Shown here: piece after piece, positions 28,775 to 41,155 of the stretch | How positions within the stretch are numbered: the first letter of the stretch is position 1 | Layout: each line of letters begins with the position of its first letter | Source: Proteus terrae | GTDB taxonomy: Bacteria; Pseudomonadota; Gammaproteobacteria; Enterobacterales; Enterobacteriaceae | NCBI RefSeq assembly: GCF_003144325.1 | Contig: NZ_PENS01000009.1 | Coordinates: forward strand, 62,001-126,000 | DNA length: 64,000 nt | Direction: 5' to 3' | Position numbers and translations under genes: made by a program | Notes under the pieces: generated by a model | The model's database searches: none | What the model saw: only the letters and a program-made list of their open reading frames with translations | What the model was told of the DNA's origin: nothing

Positions 28775-29904
28775 ACCATCCTTTACGACTCGCTATCGTT
28801 CGGCAAAAATATCGCCCTGATGGAGGCGCAGAACGTTTTATTGCTCGTGCATTAGATGCACTATCAAACGATGATCTTGAACTCAATGTGATCACTCGAG
28901 AATGGCAAGGTGATACCAATCCAGATTGGCATATTCACTTATGTAATCCACGAAAGTTAGGCAGAATTAGTCGAGAGTCTGGCTTCGCTAAGGCGGCGAG
29001 AGCGTGTTGGCAAGAAAATCATTTTGATATTGTTCAAAGCCATGAACGTATCGCTGGTTGTGATATTTTTCGGGCAGGTGATGGTGTGCATCGCCGATGG
29101 TTATTACAACGCCAACGAATATTGCCAAATTGGAAAGGTCGCTGGTTATTTTATGATAGATACCATCGCTATGTTATGAATGCAGAAAAGCAGATGTATG
29201 CTGATCCTGCATTAAAACAAGTTATTTGTAACTCACAGATGGTTAAAAATGAAATTATTGAGGATTTTGGCGTATCTGCCGATAAAATATCTGTTATTTA
29301 TAACGCAATTGATCATAATGCTTTCATACCTGCGACAAATTCTCAAAAATATGCATTAAAGACACAATATAATATTCCACAAGATGTACCTTGCTTTATT
29401 TATGTTGGGTCTGGCTTTGAACGTAAAGGATTAGCTGCTGCTATTTCAGCAATAGCAAAAACATCAGCTATATTGTTAGTTGTTGGAAGTGATAAAAATC
29501 AGCGAAAATACGAACAATTCGCGACACAATTAGGTTGTGAGCAACGTATTTTCTTTTTAGGTATGCAGAAAAAAACACTCGATTTTTATCAAATGGCGGA
29601 TGCATTGTTGCTCCCGACTCTTTACGATCCTTTCCCTAATGTTATTCTTGAGGCATTATCATGCGGTTTACCAGTGATCACCTCAACAACTTGTGGTGGC
29701 GCAGAATTTATTCAAAATGGTAAAAATGGATTTGTTTGTGATGCATTAGATATTTCAGCATTAATCAATGCAATTACACAGATCCCAAAAGAAGCAGCGT
29801 GGACTGAAATGTCACAAGTGGCAAGAGAGACTATTCTCCCTTACACGCCACAACGATTATCAGGCGAGCTTATTTCACTTTATAAACGGATATTAGCCTT
29901 GTGA
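28771..29904 (+). CDS. wabG: LPS core galacturonosyltransferase WabG (GT4)
   Basis: This 377-residue GT-B enzyme begins RLAIVRQKYRPDGGAERFI and contains RAGDGVHRRWL and the EX7E stretch in PTLYDPFPNVILEALSCGLP. The sequence resembles Klebsiella WabG, which adds galacturonic acid to the inner-core heptose and starts the outer core. UDP-galacturonate for this step derives from Ugd-made UDP-glucuronate. Its GTGA overlap with wabH couples translation. The GT4 family call is firm. Confidence 0.82.
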   Translation: MNHPLRLAIVRQKYRPDGGAERFIARALDALSNDDLELNVITREWQGDTNPDWHIHLCNPRKLGRISRESGFAKAARACWQENHFDIVQSHERIAGCDIFRAGDGVHRRWLLQRQRILPNWKGRWLFYDRYHRYVMNAEKQMYADPALKQVICNSQMVKNEIIEDFGVSADKISVIYNAIDHNAFIPATNSQKYALKTQYNIPQDVPCFIYVGSGFERKGLAAAISAIAKTSAILLVVGSDKNQRKYEQFATQLGCEQRIFFLGMQKKTLDFYQMADALLLPTLYDPFPNVILEALSCGLPVITSTTCGGAEFIQNGKNGFVCDALDISALINAITQIPKEAAWTEMSQVARETILPYTPQRLSGELISLYKRILAL

Positions 29905-31004
29905 GTCAACAACATATACTTTTTATTATTGATGGATTACCTGGTGGTGGCGCTGAAAATGTTACACTCAGGCTAGCCAACGGTTTTCATCAGAATGGAT
30001 ACCAAGTCACACTGTTATCCTTACATAATAAATTAGCGTATGAACTACCTGATTTTATTGACTATATTGTTGATCATGATGACTATCGTGGTATCTTCAG
30101 AAAATTGACCGAAATATCTCGTAGAGCAAAATCTCTTGATAATGTCCTTATACAACTTTTTGCTAAGAAAGGACGTCCTGCACTTGTTCTTTCTAATCTA
30201 CACAAAACAGACCGTATTGTTTGTCGCTCCAAACAGCTAAAAATGTGTAATGTTTGGTACTGCATTCATGGTATTTACTCTCAATCTTATCTTGGTAATA
30301 AATCTGGCTTTTCATATTGGTTGAAGAAAACCAAAATTCAGCGCGTTTATAAAGATAAAAATCTCGTCTGTGTATCCAACGCAGTTAAAGATGATTTAAT
30401 AAACGCCATTGGCATCCATGCCCGTCAACTAAAAACTATCTATAACCCTTTTAATATTGAAGAAATACAACAAAAAGCCACCCTTCCTAATGTATTTACT
30501 CAGCAAGATTACATTTTACATGTTGGCCGATTACATGAAGTTAAAAGGCAAGACAGGTTAATTGAAGCCTTTGCGAAAGCGGATTTACCTTGCCAATTAA
30601 TCCTTTTAGGTGAAGGAACGCCTGCTATCAAACAAAAATTAGAAGCTCAAATAAACCGACTCAACCTAACACAACAGGTTGTACTTGCTGGCTTTATTTC
30701 TAATCCGCTCCCTGCCATCAAAGATGCGAAGGTAGTCGCATTAAGTTCTGATAGCGAAGGGCTTCCTACTGTGTTAATTGAAGCTTTAATTTGTGGAACG
30801 CCTATCGTCAGTACTCGATGTCCAGGTGGAGTCAGCGAAATTATGACTGACGCGCTTTCTGATTATCTTTCTACTATGGATAGTGATTCTCTCGCTGAGA
30901 AACTTCGTTTCGCGTATTATTCACCACCTCAAATATTGCCATCATCCTATGCAAAATTTGAACTAAACCATATTTTAAAGCAGTATATCGCTTTAATTCC
31001 TTAA
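29901..31004 (+). CDS. wabH: LPS core N-acetylglucosaminyltransferase WabH (GT4)
   Basis: This 367-residue GT4 enzyme has IDGLPGGGAENVTLRLANG at the N-terminus, HVGRLHEVKRQDRLIEAF at the start of the second domain and the EX7E motif in SDSEGLPTVLIEALICGTP. Position after wabG and the type of core locus point to WabH, which adds GlcNAc to the outer core; WabN then deacetylates it. The start codon is GTG at 29901, overlapping the wabG stop. The precise sugar is inferred from gene order. Confidence 0.75.
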   Translation: MSQQHILFIIDGLPGGGAENVTLRLANGFHQNGYQVTLLSLHNKLAYELPDFIDYIVDHDDYRGIFRKLTEISRRAKSLDNVLIQLFAKKGRPALVLSNLHKTDRIVCRSKQLKMCNVWYCIHGIYSQSYLGNKSGFSYWLKKTKIQRVYKDKNLVCVSNAVKDDLINAIGIHARQLKTIYNPFNIEEIQQKATLPNVFTQQDYILHVGRLHEVKRQDRLIEAFAKADLPCQLILLGEGTPAIKQKLEAQINRLNLTQQVVLAGFISNPLPAIKDAKVVALSSDSEGLPTVLIEALICGTPIVSTRCPGGVSEIMTDALSDYLSTMDSDSLAEKLRFAYYSPPQILPSSYAKFELNHILKQYIALIP

Positions 31005-31086
31005 TCCGCGCCTACTTGTTTTTACACACTTTCTACTACACAGTGTGATACTATAAGCGTTCGTCCAGATAAGTGAATTTGATAGC

Positions 31087-32363
31087 ATGTTGTTGCGTTT
31101 ATATCAGGTACTTCTTTACCTTATTCAACCTCTGATTTGGTTGCGTCTTTTATTACGCAGCCGTAAAGCCCCCGCCTACCGTAAACGGTGGGGAGAGCGC
31201 TATGGCTTTTGCAAAGGCAAAGTCGTGCCTCAAGGGATATTATTACATTCCGTTTCTGTCGGTGAAACACTCGCCGCCGTGCCACTTGTTCGTGCCCTTC
31301 GCCATCACTATCCCGATTTGCCTATAACGGTCACAACCATGACACCAACAGGCTCAGAACGTGTGCGTTCTGCATTTGGTGACGATGTTTACCATGTCTA
31401 TCTTCCTTATGATTTACCGGGTTCAGTTAATCGTTTTCTTAAAACAGTTGATCCGAAATTGGTGATCATTATGGAAACCGAACTATGGCCTAACCTGATT
31501 TCAAAACTGCATCAACGAAAAATCCCGTTGATTATCGCCAATGCACGTTTATCAGAACGCTCTGCGGCGGGTTATCAGAAATTAGGTAGTTTCGTCAAAA
31601 CGATGCTCCAAAAAATCACCTTAATTGCGGCTCAAAACCAAGAGGATGGTGAGCGTTTTATCGAATTAGGGCTTAAACGTTCACATTTACATGTAACAGG
31701 CAGTCTAAAATTTGATATTTCTGTCACCCCTGAGTTAGCAGCAAGAGCCGTTGCTTTGCGTCGCCAATGGGCTGCTCATCGCCCCGTTTGGATTGCAACG
31801 AGTACCCATGAAGGTGAAGAAACCATTATCTTAGAGACACATAAAAAGCTACTGACACAATTTCCACAGCTTTTGTTAATCTTAGTTCCTCGACACCCTG
31901 AGCGTTTTCCTAAAGCGGAGCAATTAACACGCGAAGCAGGGTTAAAGTATACGTTACGAAGCACTGATGCTGTTCCTGATGCACAGACCCAAGTCGTGAT
32001 AGGCGACACCATGGGCGAACTGATGTTGCTCTATGGTATTGCTGATCTGGCTTTTGTAGGGGGGAGTTTAGTCGAGCGTGGTGGTCATAATCCTTTAGAA
32101 GCAGCTGCACACGCTATCCCAGTTATTATGGGACCTCATACGTTTAATTTTAAAAATATCTGTGCCAAACTCGATCAAGCTGAAGGATTAATTACTGTTA
32201 CAGACAGTGAATCGATGGCGACAGCTATTGCTTCATTGCTTAATGATGAAGATTATCGTCGTTATTATGGTCGTCATGCTGTTGAAGTGCTTCATGATAA
32301 CCAAGGTGCATTATTGCGCTTACTCACCCTACTTTCACCTTATCTTCCCCCTCGGAGCCACTG

Positions 32364-32364
<1 letters not shown>
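31087..32364 (+). CDS. waaA: 3-deoxy-D-manno-octulosonic acid (Kdo) transferase
   Basis: This 425-residue inner-membrane-associated GT30 enzyme transfers two Kdo residues from CMP-Kdo to lipid IVA. An N-terminal membrane anchor ([19 protein letters not shown]) is followed by [18 protein letters not shown] with the catalytic Glu. Other conserved blocks are [10 protein letters not shown] and [18 protein letters not shown]. It shares one base with the start of waaE. This is an essential gene in enterobacteria. Confidence 0.96.
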
Positions 32365-34439
<2,075 letters not shown>

Positions 34440-34538
34440 AGGTGGCTCCATTATTATCAGATAAGAGATACAGCGATAACATCATTTTTATTGTATGATC
34501 AGTTTCCCTAAAAGTAGAAAGGACGATAGCAGATTATT

Positions 34539-35798
34539 ATGATGTTGTTTAAAGACTATAGTAAAAAATCCCTTTGGAATTTATCCATTATCGGGCTTTA
34601 CATTATATTGATCTACTTACCGGATATCACCCGTTATAAAAATATTGTGATGGGATTAATTGGTGCAACAGCGCTGTGGTATTTGGTGCGTGATTTTAAG
34701 ACTATCTGTAAGATATTTAAAAATAATCTGTCATTCTCACTGCTGTTTTTATTGCTGGTGATTGGTTATTCCATCGTGATTTCTGTCGAGCCCAGTATCA
34801 GTATAAAAGAGATTAATAAGCCGATACTCAATGGATTACTACTTTTTGCTATTACCTTTCCAATTGTACTGTATAAAGAAAAACCTGCTGATATAGCGAA
34901 GATGGTGATGGTCGCTTTTGCAATTGGGTTGTTGGTAATTATGGCTAAGGAGCTGGTGCAGTATTATTTGGAGTATCAGAGAAATGTTTTACCTTTTTCA
35001 TGGTGGAGTCAGAAATTACATCGAGAAGCTTCATATGAATTACTTTTCTTCTTTCCTATTATTTTAACCACTTGGAAATTAAAAAAAAACCATTCTATAA
35101 TTAACTGGTTATTATTTGTTATAACTTGCTTTTTATTTCTTTATATAATATTAGGTACTTTATCAAGAGGTACTTGGTTAACACTTGCAATAATTTCTTT
35201 TCTAATTTTTATTATTAATCGTCAATTACTCCTAATGATAATTAGTTTAATTATTTGCATTTTCTTATTTATTGGAGCAATAAAACCCCCTTCAGATTTT
35301 TTTATTAGTAATATACTACAACATAAATTAACCCAAATTAATAGTGGAAATAGGTTTGATAATGGCACCCAAGGCTCAGCGTTAGATCTTATTTTAGAAC
35401 AACCAATCAAAGGCTATGGTTATGGTAATCAGCTATATCATAATATTTATAATGAGCGAGTAAAAGACTATAAAAATTGGATAGTTAAAAAATCCATTGG
35501 CCCTCATAATATCTTTTTAGCTTTTTGGTTTGCTGGCGGTATTTTGGGGCTATTCAGTATTCTTTATTTTTGCTCTTCAATAATTGCCCAAGGTATCCAA
35601 CTAATAAGAAAAAACCAAGGGGTTATTCGTCAAGCTGCGTTGGTATTACTGATGTCCTTCTTAGGAGTTTATGTACTGCGAGGATTATTTGAAAATGCCT
35701 ATATCAATCAAGTGGGTATTTTGGTGGGGCTAATGTTGGCATTACGCCACGCTTTACTCAATAATCAATCCGTCACACCATCAGGTAAACAACAATAG
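34539..35798 (+). CDS. waaL: O-antigen ligase WaaL
   Basis: This 419-residue membrane protein has about 11 predicted segments and a periplasmic loop ending in GPHNIFLAFWFAGG, plus LGTLSRGTWLTL. These fit the Wzy_C/O-antigen ligase family. It joins polymerised O-antigen from undecaprenyl diphosphate to the lipid A core in the periplasm. The middle part is much more AT-rich than its flanks, which suggests past exchange. Its place in the core locus separates it from the O-antigen polymerase at 6.2 kb. Confidence 0.87.
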   Translation: MMLFKDYSKKSLWNLSIIGLYIILIYLPDITRYKNIVMGLIGATALWYLVRDFKTICKIFKNNLSFSLLFLLLVIGYSIVISVEPSISIKEINKPILNGLLLFAITFPIVLYKEKPADIAKMVMVAFAIGLLVIMAKELVQYYLEYQRNVLPFSWWSQKLHREASYELLFFFPIILTTWKLKKNHSIINWLLFVITCFLFLYIILGTLSRGTWLTLAIISFLIFIINRQLLLMIISLIICIFLFIGAIKPPSDFFISNILQHKLTQINSGNRFDNGTQGSALDLILEQPIKGYGYGNQLYHNIYNERVKDYKNWIVKKSIGPHNIFLAFWFAGGILGLFSILYFCSSIIAQGIQLIRKNQGVIRQAALVLLMSFLGVYVLRGLFENAYINQVGILVGLMLALRHALLNNQSVTPSGKQQ

Positions 35799-35799
35799 G

Positions 35800-36966
35800 T
35801 TACTTAATTAACTTCTCTATTGTTTTTAATATAATCTCTGCCCGCTTATCCCAGTTGTAATAGTTTTCAACCAGAGAGCGGGCATGGGTTGTTTTTTCTT
35901 TGGCTCGTTGTGGATTTTCTCTTAGTTGTATTATCTGTTTTGCAAAACTCTGCGCATCACCACTATCGGCAAAACTTACCGCTTTCTCATCTACCACATC
36001 ACGAATTGAAGGAAAGTCTGAAATTACCACAGGTTTTTCCATCGCCATATATTCAAATAATTTAAGAGGTGAAGTGTAACGACTTCCAATACTCGTTAAT
36101 GTAAGCGGAAGTACACAGATATCGTGCTGAGCAATCGCATTAAAGCGTTTTTTGGGATCAATAAATCCCAAAAAATTGACCTTGTCTTTTACGTCCATTT
36201 CTTGCGCTAATAAGGTTAACCCTTCAATCTGTTCAGGTGTTCCCCCAGCAATATTAAGCCTTGTATTATCAAGGTATTTCATTGCTCGCATCATGGTAGG
36301 GATCCCTTTCCATTTATGCAAACTGCCTAAATAGAGCACTTCCGTAATAATTTTATTTACTGTAGAAGGCTCTATCTGATGATCTGCTACAGCATGTAAA
36401 TCTACGCCATCAGGAACCACTGTTATTGGCGTAGTAACTTGATACTGCGAAACAATATCATCTCTTAATAATGAAGTAAGAACAAATATGCCTGTCGCTC
36501 TGCTGTAAACGAGTTTCTCCATTTTTAATAGTTTATGATATTTGGCACGATTCTTTTTTTTCTCAAAGGAATGAGACTCTGCAAAAGATTGAGCGAAAAT
36601 TTCATGGCTTTCAAAAAAGAGAGGAATTTCTGGGTAATTTTCACAAAGATAACAAGCTAGTTTTAAATTACGGGTAAATAATGCATCAACGTTATTTTGC
36701 TTTACCCAGCGAGCGATCTGTAATGAGAAAAGCTTTTGTGAATTAAATGGAAAATACCATTTACGGCGAATATCTCTTAAAGAAACTAAACTCGCATTAG
36801 TATGAATTGAACGACCTAATATATCACTATCTCGATATTGCCCTTTAGGTGTGACTAATGTTACTTGAGCGCCTGCTCGAGCAAATGCATCCACATTTTG
36901 CAAAATTTGTAATGAAGCCACACGTAAATCAGGCACTGGGTAAGGATCAAGATAGGCAATTTTCAT
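35800..36966 (-). CDS. Family 4 glycosyltransferase (outer core)
   Basis: This 388-residue GT-B enzyme begins MKIAYLDPYPVPDLRVASLQILQ and carries LYLGSLHKWKGIPTMMRAM and the C-terminal LKLFEYMAMEKPVVISDFPSI block. Start 36966 is chosen because it lies two bases after the stop of the upstream gene; the longer frame would overlap it. It is the last of a leftward group of outer-core glycosyltransferases. In Proteus such genes differ between strains and add heptose, galactose or hexosamine residues. The exact sugar is not predictable. Confidence 0.82.
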   Translation of the reverse strand: MKIAYLDPYPVPDLRVASLQILQNVDAFARAGAQVTLVTPKGQYRDSDILGRSIHTNASLVSLRDIRRKWYFPFNSQKLFSLQIARWVKQNNVDALFTRNLKLACYLCENYPEIPLFFESHEIFAQSFAESHSFEKKKNRAKYHKLLKMEKLVYSRATGIFVLTSLLRDDIVSQYQVTTPITVVPDGVDLHAVADHQIEPSTVNKIITEVLYLGSLHKWKGIPTMMRAMKYLDNTRLNIAGGTPEQIEGLTLLAQEMDVKDKVNFLGFIDPKKRFNAIAQHDICVLPLTLTSIGSRYTSPLKLFEYMAMEKPVVISDFPSIRDVVDEKAVSFADSGDAQSFAKQIIQLRENPQRAKEKTTHARSLVENYYNWDKRAEIILKTIEKLIK

Positions 36967-36968
36967 AA

Positions 36969-38072
36969 TTATGACGCCAATACCTGTAATAAACGTTGCG
37001 CAGAATGTTGCCAAGTATAGCGTGTTTCTATACGGACACGCGCCTGCTCTCCCATCGCCTTACCTCTGTCTGGTAACTCACGAAAATGATTAATCGCTAT
37101 CACAATTTCATCTGCATTACCTGGTGCGACTAAAAGCCCTGCGGTACCTTCATTGCCTACAACTTCAGGAATGCCACCGATATGGCTCGCAATCACTGGT
37201 TTGGCGCATGCCATTGCTTCTGCAATCGTAATACCGAAGGCTTCATCTCCAGTACTTGGAAAAATACCCACGTCACTTGCCGCATAAAATTCCGGTAATA
37301 CGTTATGCTCAACAGGCTGATGAAAAATGACTTGCTCTGCAACACCTTTAGAAATCGCTTTCTTTTTTAATCGCTCAAGATCATCACCCGCACCGATAAT
37401 CAGAAGTTTAACATCTTCACCTTTTAACTGCTCGATGGCATCAATTGCGACACTCAAGCCTTTCCAACCCACTAATCGCCCAGCAAATGAGAGTAAAAAA
37501 GTGGATTCGGCTATTCCTAATTGCTCACGCAACGAGGTAGTCATAGGTCTAAATTTTTCAATATCCACACCATTATAAATTACACTAGGGAATTGTTTAA
37601 AATGATGTTGGATTTGCCAAGCATTAAAATGACTACATGCCACCCATGCTGAAATCTTTTTACCTAACCAGCGATCACCTTTGAAAAAGCTGGTGCCCCC
37701 ACTCATATAGCAAAAACGCGTTGAGGATGATTTAGGCATCATAGAAGGCCAAAAAAAGTCAAAAGGCTTCGTTAAAATAACCCAATCAAAATTTTGACTG
37801 ATAACATCTTTTTTAGCGTGTCGTGCAAAAGTATAACGCTCAACAATACGACGAAAACGCCCACCGAGATCAATCACTTTATCTCTTGGTGTATACGGAT
37901 AAGTGTGAATTTGTATTTGGCGTCCTGCCAGATTGTGTCGGATATCGCCATTGCCACCATAAAGATGAACTTCATGCCCAGCATCATGCAATTGCTTAGC
38001 CAGTTCCCAAACTGCTGTTTGGATCCCGCCATAAGACATGGTGATTGTGACATCAATTATACCGATCTTCAT
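36969..38072 (-). CDS. Family 4 glycosyltransferase (outer core)
   Basis: This 367-residue GT4 enzyme has the N-terminal loop ITMSYGGIQTAVWELAKQL, the FAGRLVGWKGLSVAIDAI block and the EX7E-type motif in STGDEAFGITIAEAMACAKP. It lies 3 bases after the GT9 gene and 2 bases before the next GT4 gene, so the group is one operon. It should extend the outer core; its donor is unknown. Confidence 0.83.
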   Translation of the reverse strand: MKIGIIDVTITMSYGGIQTAVWELAKQLHDAGHEVHLYGGNGDIRHNLAGRQIQIHTYPYTPRDKVIDLGGRFRRIVERYTFARHAKKDVISQNFDWVILTKPFDFFWPSMMPKSSSTRFCYMSGGTSFFKGDRWLGKKISAWVACSHFNAWQIQHHFKQFPSVIYNGVDIEKFRPMTTSLREQLGIAESTFLLSFAGRLVGWKGLSVAIDAIEQLKGEDVKLLIIGAGDDLERLKKKAISKGVAEQVIFHQPVEHNVLPEFYAASDVGIFPSTGDEAFGITIAEAMACAKPVIASHIGGIPEVVGNEGTAGLLVAPGNADEIVIAINHFRELPDRGKAMGEQARVRIETRYTWQHSAQRLLQVLAS

Positions 38073-38075
38073 GGA

Positions 38076-39077
38076 TTACTTTTTCACCTTCATTCCATTC
38101 ATGATATTACTCACTGCATTCCACACATTCTCAACTGAGATTTCAGCCATATTATCTTCACGGCGTGCTTTTTCTAATGGTGTAGGGTGTTGGATAACCT
38201 GACAACAAGAATGTTGTATAGGGGCTAAATAGCACCCAGGATGATAGCTATGATATAGCGCCACCATCGGGATATCTAAAGCACCGGCTAAATGTGTAGG
38301 ACCGGTATCAACACCAACATAAAGCGATAAATTTGCCATAATTGCCGCATTTTGACGCATTGAAACACGCCCCGCTAAGGCTAAACATCGCTCTTCACCT
38401 ATTTTTTTAGCTAAATCAACAGATAATTGCGCACTTTCCTTACCACCTAATAGCAAAAAATACGTACTCGCGTCATGGGAAATAATCTGCTTTGCTAATT
38501 GCAGAAAGTTCTCCACTGGCCAATCTCGATAGGCTTTAGTGGGAAAGCTTTGTAACTGAAAACCAATAATATTCTTATTAATTAATGAATTATCTTTCAA
38601 AAATTGTTGTGCAAAAATTACTTCTTCCTCACTGATAAAGTAACGTAATTGCCAACAACTCGGATAAATCCCTAATGCATTAATTAATAAGGCACGCTCT
38701 TTTTGTGCAACCATCGGCAACTTGGGGCGCGCAACCCAAGTAGTATCGCCTTGCTGCTCAGATATATCAGCAAAAGCAACGGTATGATGGGATTGGCGAC
38801 GAGCATAGTTCACTAATTCACGATCATCACCGTATACTAAAGCCAAATCATACGGTTTATTCGGTAACCAACCTGACCAAACAGCGCGTTTTTTAGAAAA
38901 ATTTCTAATACTATTAATATCAGGATTATGCTCAAGAATGCATGCACTACGCTTATGTGCAAATACATCAATATGAGCATTGGGCCAACGCTGTTTTAAG
39001 GCATGAATAACGGGGGTGATAAGTAATGTATCACCAAAACGCGCTACCGCTATAACCAATATATTTTTTGGATCCAT
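38076..39077 (-). CDS. Family 9 glycosyltransferase (heptosyltransferase-like, outer core)
   Basis: This 333-residue GT9 protein has ILVIAVARFGDTLLITPVIHAL at the N-terminus, FQLQSFPTKAYRDWPVENFLQL in the donor region and the signature GVDTGPTHLAGALDIP. GT9 enzymes in LPS loci transfer ADP-heptose, and Proteus outer cores are known to contain extra heptoses. It precedes two GT4 genes in the same direction. Which heptose it adds cannot be told. Confidence 0.83.
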   Translation of the reverse strand: MDPKNILVIAVARFGDTLLITPVIHALKQRWPNAHIDVFAHKRSACILEHNPDINSIRNFSKKRAVWSGWLPNKPYDLALVYGDDRELVNYARRQSHHTVAFADISEQQGDTTWVARPKLPMVAQKERALLINALGIYPSCWQLRYFISEEEVIFAQQFLKDNSLINKNIIGFQLQSFPTKAYRDWPVENFLQLAKQIISHDASTYFLLLGGKESAQLSVDLAKKIGEERCLALAGRVSMRQNAAIMANLSLYVGVDTGPTHLAGALDIPMVALYHSYHPGCYLAPIQHSCCQVIQHPTPLEKARREDNMAEISVENVWNAVSNIMNGMKVKK

Positions 39078-39215
39078 GTGCTTTTTATTTGGCTTAAATG
39101 ATACATTTACTTCTCAGACTATACACTAAAAAGTATTACAAATATTCATCAATAAGATGAATACACCAAGTTGATAATAGAGATAATCGTTTCAAAACTT
39201 TATTATCAGCATTAA

Positions 39216-40343
39216 TCATACTGACTTATTTTTATCGTTGATTGCCTGAATAAAGATCCTTTCCATCTTATCTAACATATTATCCAAACCAAATCGTGAA
39301 ACAGCGTGTTCAAGTGCTGCTTTTCCCATCTGCTCACGTAATTCATCTGAGCTCATTAATTTAGCCAAATGACTTGTTAATGTTTCTTGTACCTGTGGTA
39401 CTAATGTAAATCCTGTTTTACCATCAATAACGGCTTCGCTAATCGCGCCAACCGTAGTCGATACAACAGGCAAACCACACGCCATTGCCTGCATAATACC
39501 TTGCGGCACACCTTCATTACCAAAAGAAGGTAACGCAAAGAGATCCATTGCATTTAAACAATCAGGCACATCATTACGATTACCAAGGAAGAAGATGCTT
39601 TGTTCTAATCCTGCCGCTTTCACCATTGGTTCTAAATTTTTACGCTGAGGCCCATCACCAACAAAAATTAATTGCCAATCTGGAAACTGCTGATGTAATG
39701 ATTTCCATGCTTCTACTAAGTATTTATGTCCTTTCCACACTCGCATAGTTGCAACAATACCTAATGTCGGTTTATTCGGTATTCCAATTTTTTCTCTAGC
39801 TTGTTGTTTGTTTTGTGGATAAAAACGTTGCAGATCAATTCCCGTAGGCACTGATGTCATTTTTTCTAATGGAAATTTATTATGCTGATGGAGAGTCTGA
39901 CGTAATTTTTCACCTGTTGTCACAACATGGGCACTGGATGAAAGATAAAGCCATCGAGTTGGTAATGAACGTGAAACATCTGTAGAAACATGACGAGTTC
40001 GAATGACCACTGGAGAATGACGTAATGTGGCACAAGAAGCAGCGACTAACCATGCATCAGTTGAGCTATGAGTATTGATAACATCAAATTGGTGGCGATG
40101 TAATTTCAGCCATTGGCGAAGTGCTTTTAACGCTGACCCACGTTTTTTTTCAATGGGTAACGTGAAAACCTCAATACCATAATCAGGCGCGGCCTTGGCA
40201 ATTTTGGATGTAGGACAACACACTAATGCAACTCGGTGCCCTCTGCGGATCATACCTTGAGATTCCGTCAGTATACGGATTTCCTGACCACCCCATCCAC
40301 AAGATGATTCTGTATGTAATATTGATAATACTGACTTACTCAT
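39216..40343 (-). CDS. Family 4 glycosyltransferase (outer core)
   Basis: This 375-residue enzyme starts at ATG 40343 (MSKSVLSILHTESSCGWGGQEIRI); a longer frame to 40409 would add an unlikely hydrophobic leader. The second GT-B domain has IVATMRVWKGHKYLVEAW, and LPSFGNEGVPQGIMQAMACGLPVV holds the EX7E-like motif. The GGQEIR N-terminus resembles heptose- or hexosamine-adding GT4 enzymes of LPS cores. It is separated from the next gene by 138 bases, so it may have its own transcript. Confidence 0.82.
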   Translation of the reverse strand: MSKSVLSILHTESSCGWGGQEIRILTESQGMIRRGHRVALVCCPTSKIAKAAPDYGIEVFTLPIEKKRGSALKALRQWLKLHRHQFDVINTHSSTDAWLVAASCATLRHSPVVIRTRHVSTDVSRSLPTRWLYLSSSAHVVTTGEKLRQTLHQHNKFPLEKMTSVPTGIDLQRFYPQNKQQAREKIGIPNKPTLGIVATMRVWKGHKYLVEAWKSLHQQFPDWQLIFVGDGPQRKNLEPMVKAAGLEQSIFFLGNRNDVPDCLNAMDLFALPSFGNEGVPQGIMQAMACGLPVVSTTVGAISEAVIDGKTGFTLVPQVQETLTSHLAKLMSSDELREQMGKAALEHAVSRFGLDNMLDKMERIFIQAINDKNKSV

Positions 40344-40449
40344 CCGCAATCCATTTATCTGATGATTTAAAAAGAGCCATAGTATAACTAAAGAGCAAGC
40401 TAAGATCACAATAGCTTTACTTTGTTATACTTAGCAGGCTCCAGATAAC

Positions 40450-40480
40450 AAAAAACCCGACACTAAGGTCGGGTTTTTTA
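40450..40480. terminator. Intrinsic terminator after rpmG
   Basis: AAAAAACCCGAC pairs with GTCGGGTTTTTT across a 6-base loop, giving a GC core with A/T runs on both sides. It ends the leftward rpmB-rpmG transcript; it could also act on rightward read-through. Confidence 0.9.
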
Positions 40481-40492
40481 AGAAAACTAAAA

Positions 40493-40663
<171 letters not shown>

Positions 40664-40671
40664 TCAGCTCC

Positions 40672-40929
<258 letters not shown>

Positions 40930-40975
40930 TCAGCTCGAGCTTTAATATCAGGTTTGACCGCCTCGTCAGGCTTTG

Positions 40976-41049
40976 GAGCCCATCTCAGCAACTTTTAACG
41001 ATTGAAAAACTGTGTAAACACCTCAGAAAAAACTTGCTGAGATAGGCTC
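40976..41049 (-). ncRNA. Long hairpin in the rpmB leader
   Basis: The arms 40976-40991 and 41034-41049 pair over 16 bp with one wobble mismatch and a 42-base loop. They lie inside the 5' leader between the rpmB promoter and the start codon. Structured leaders of ribosomal protein operons often bind one of the encoded proteins to give feedback; whether L28 does so here is inference. Confidence 0.5.
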
Positions 41050-41083
41050 TTCTCGCCAAACCCAAGATCCTCAAAGGTGGCGT

Positions 41084-41112
41084 AGTATACGCCCAATGGC
41101 CTCAACGCTCAA
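41084..41112 (-). promoter_or_regulatory. Promoter of rpmB-rpmG
   Basis: On the leftward strand TTGAGC (41112-41107) and TATACT (41089-41084) are separated by exactly 17 bases, a good sigma-70 promoter. The start point would be near 41077, giving a 5' leader of about 170 bases. Confidence 0.65.
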
Positions 41113-41155
41113 GACCCGTACAAATAAAGATTGACAATAATTACAAAAATATTTG

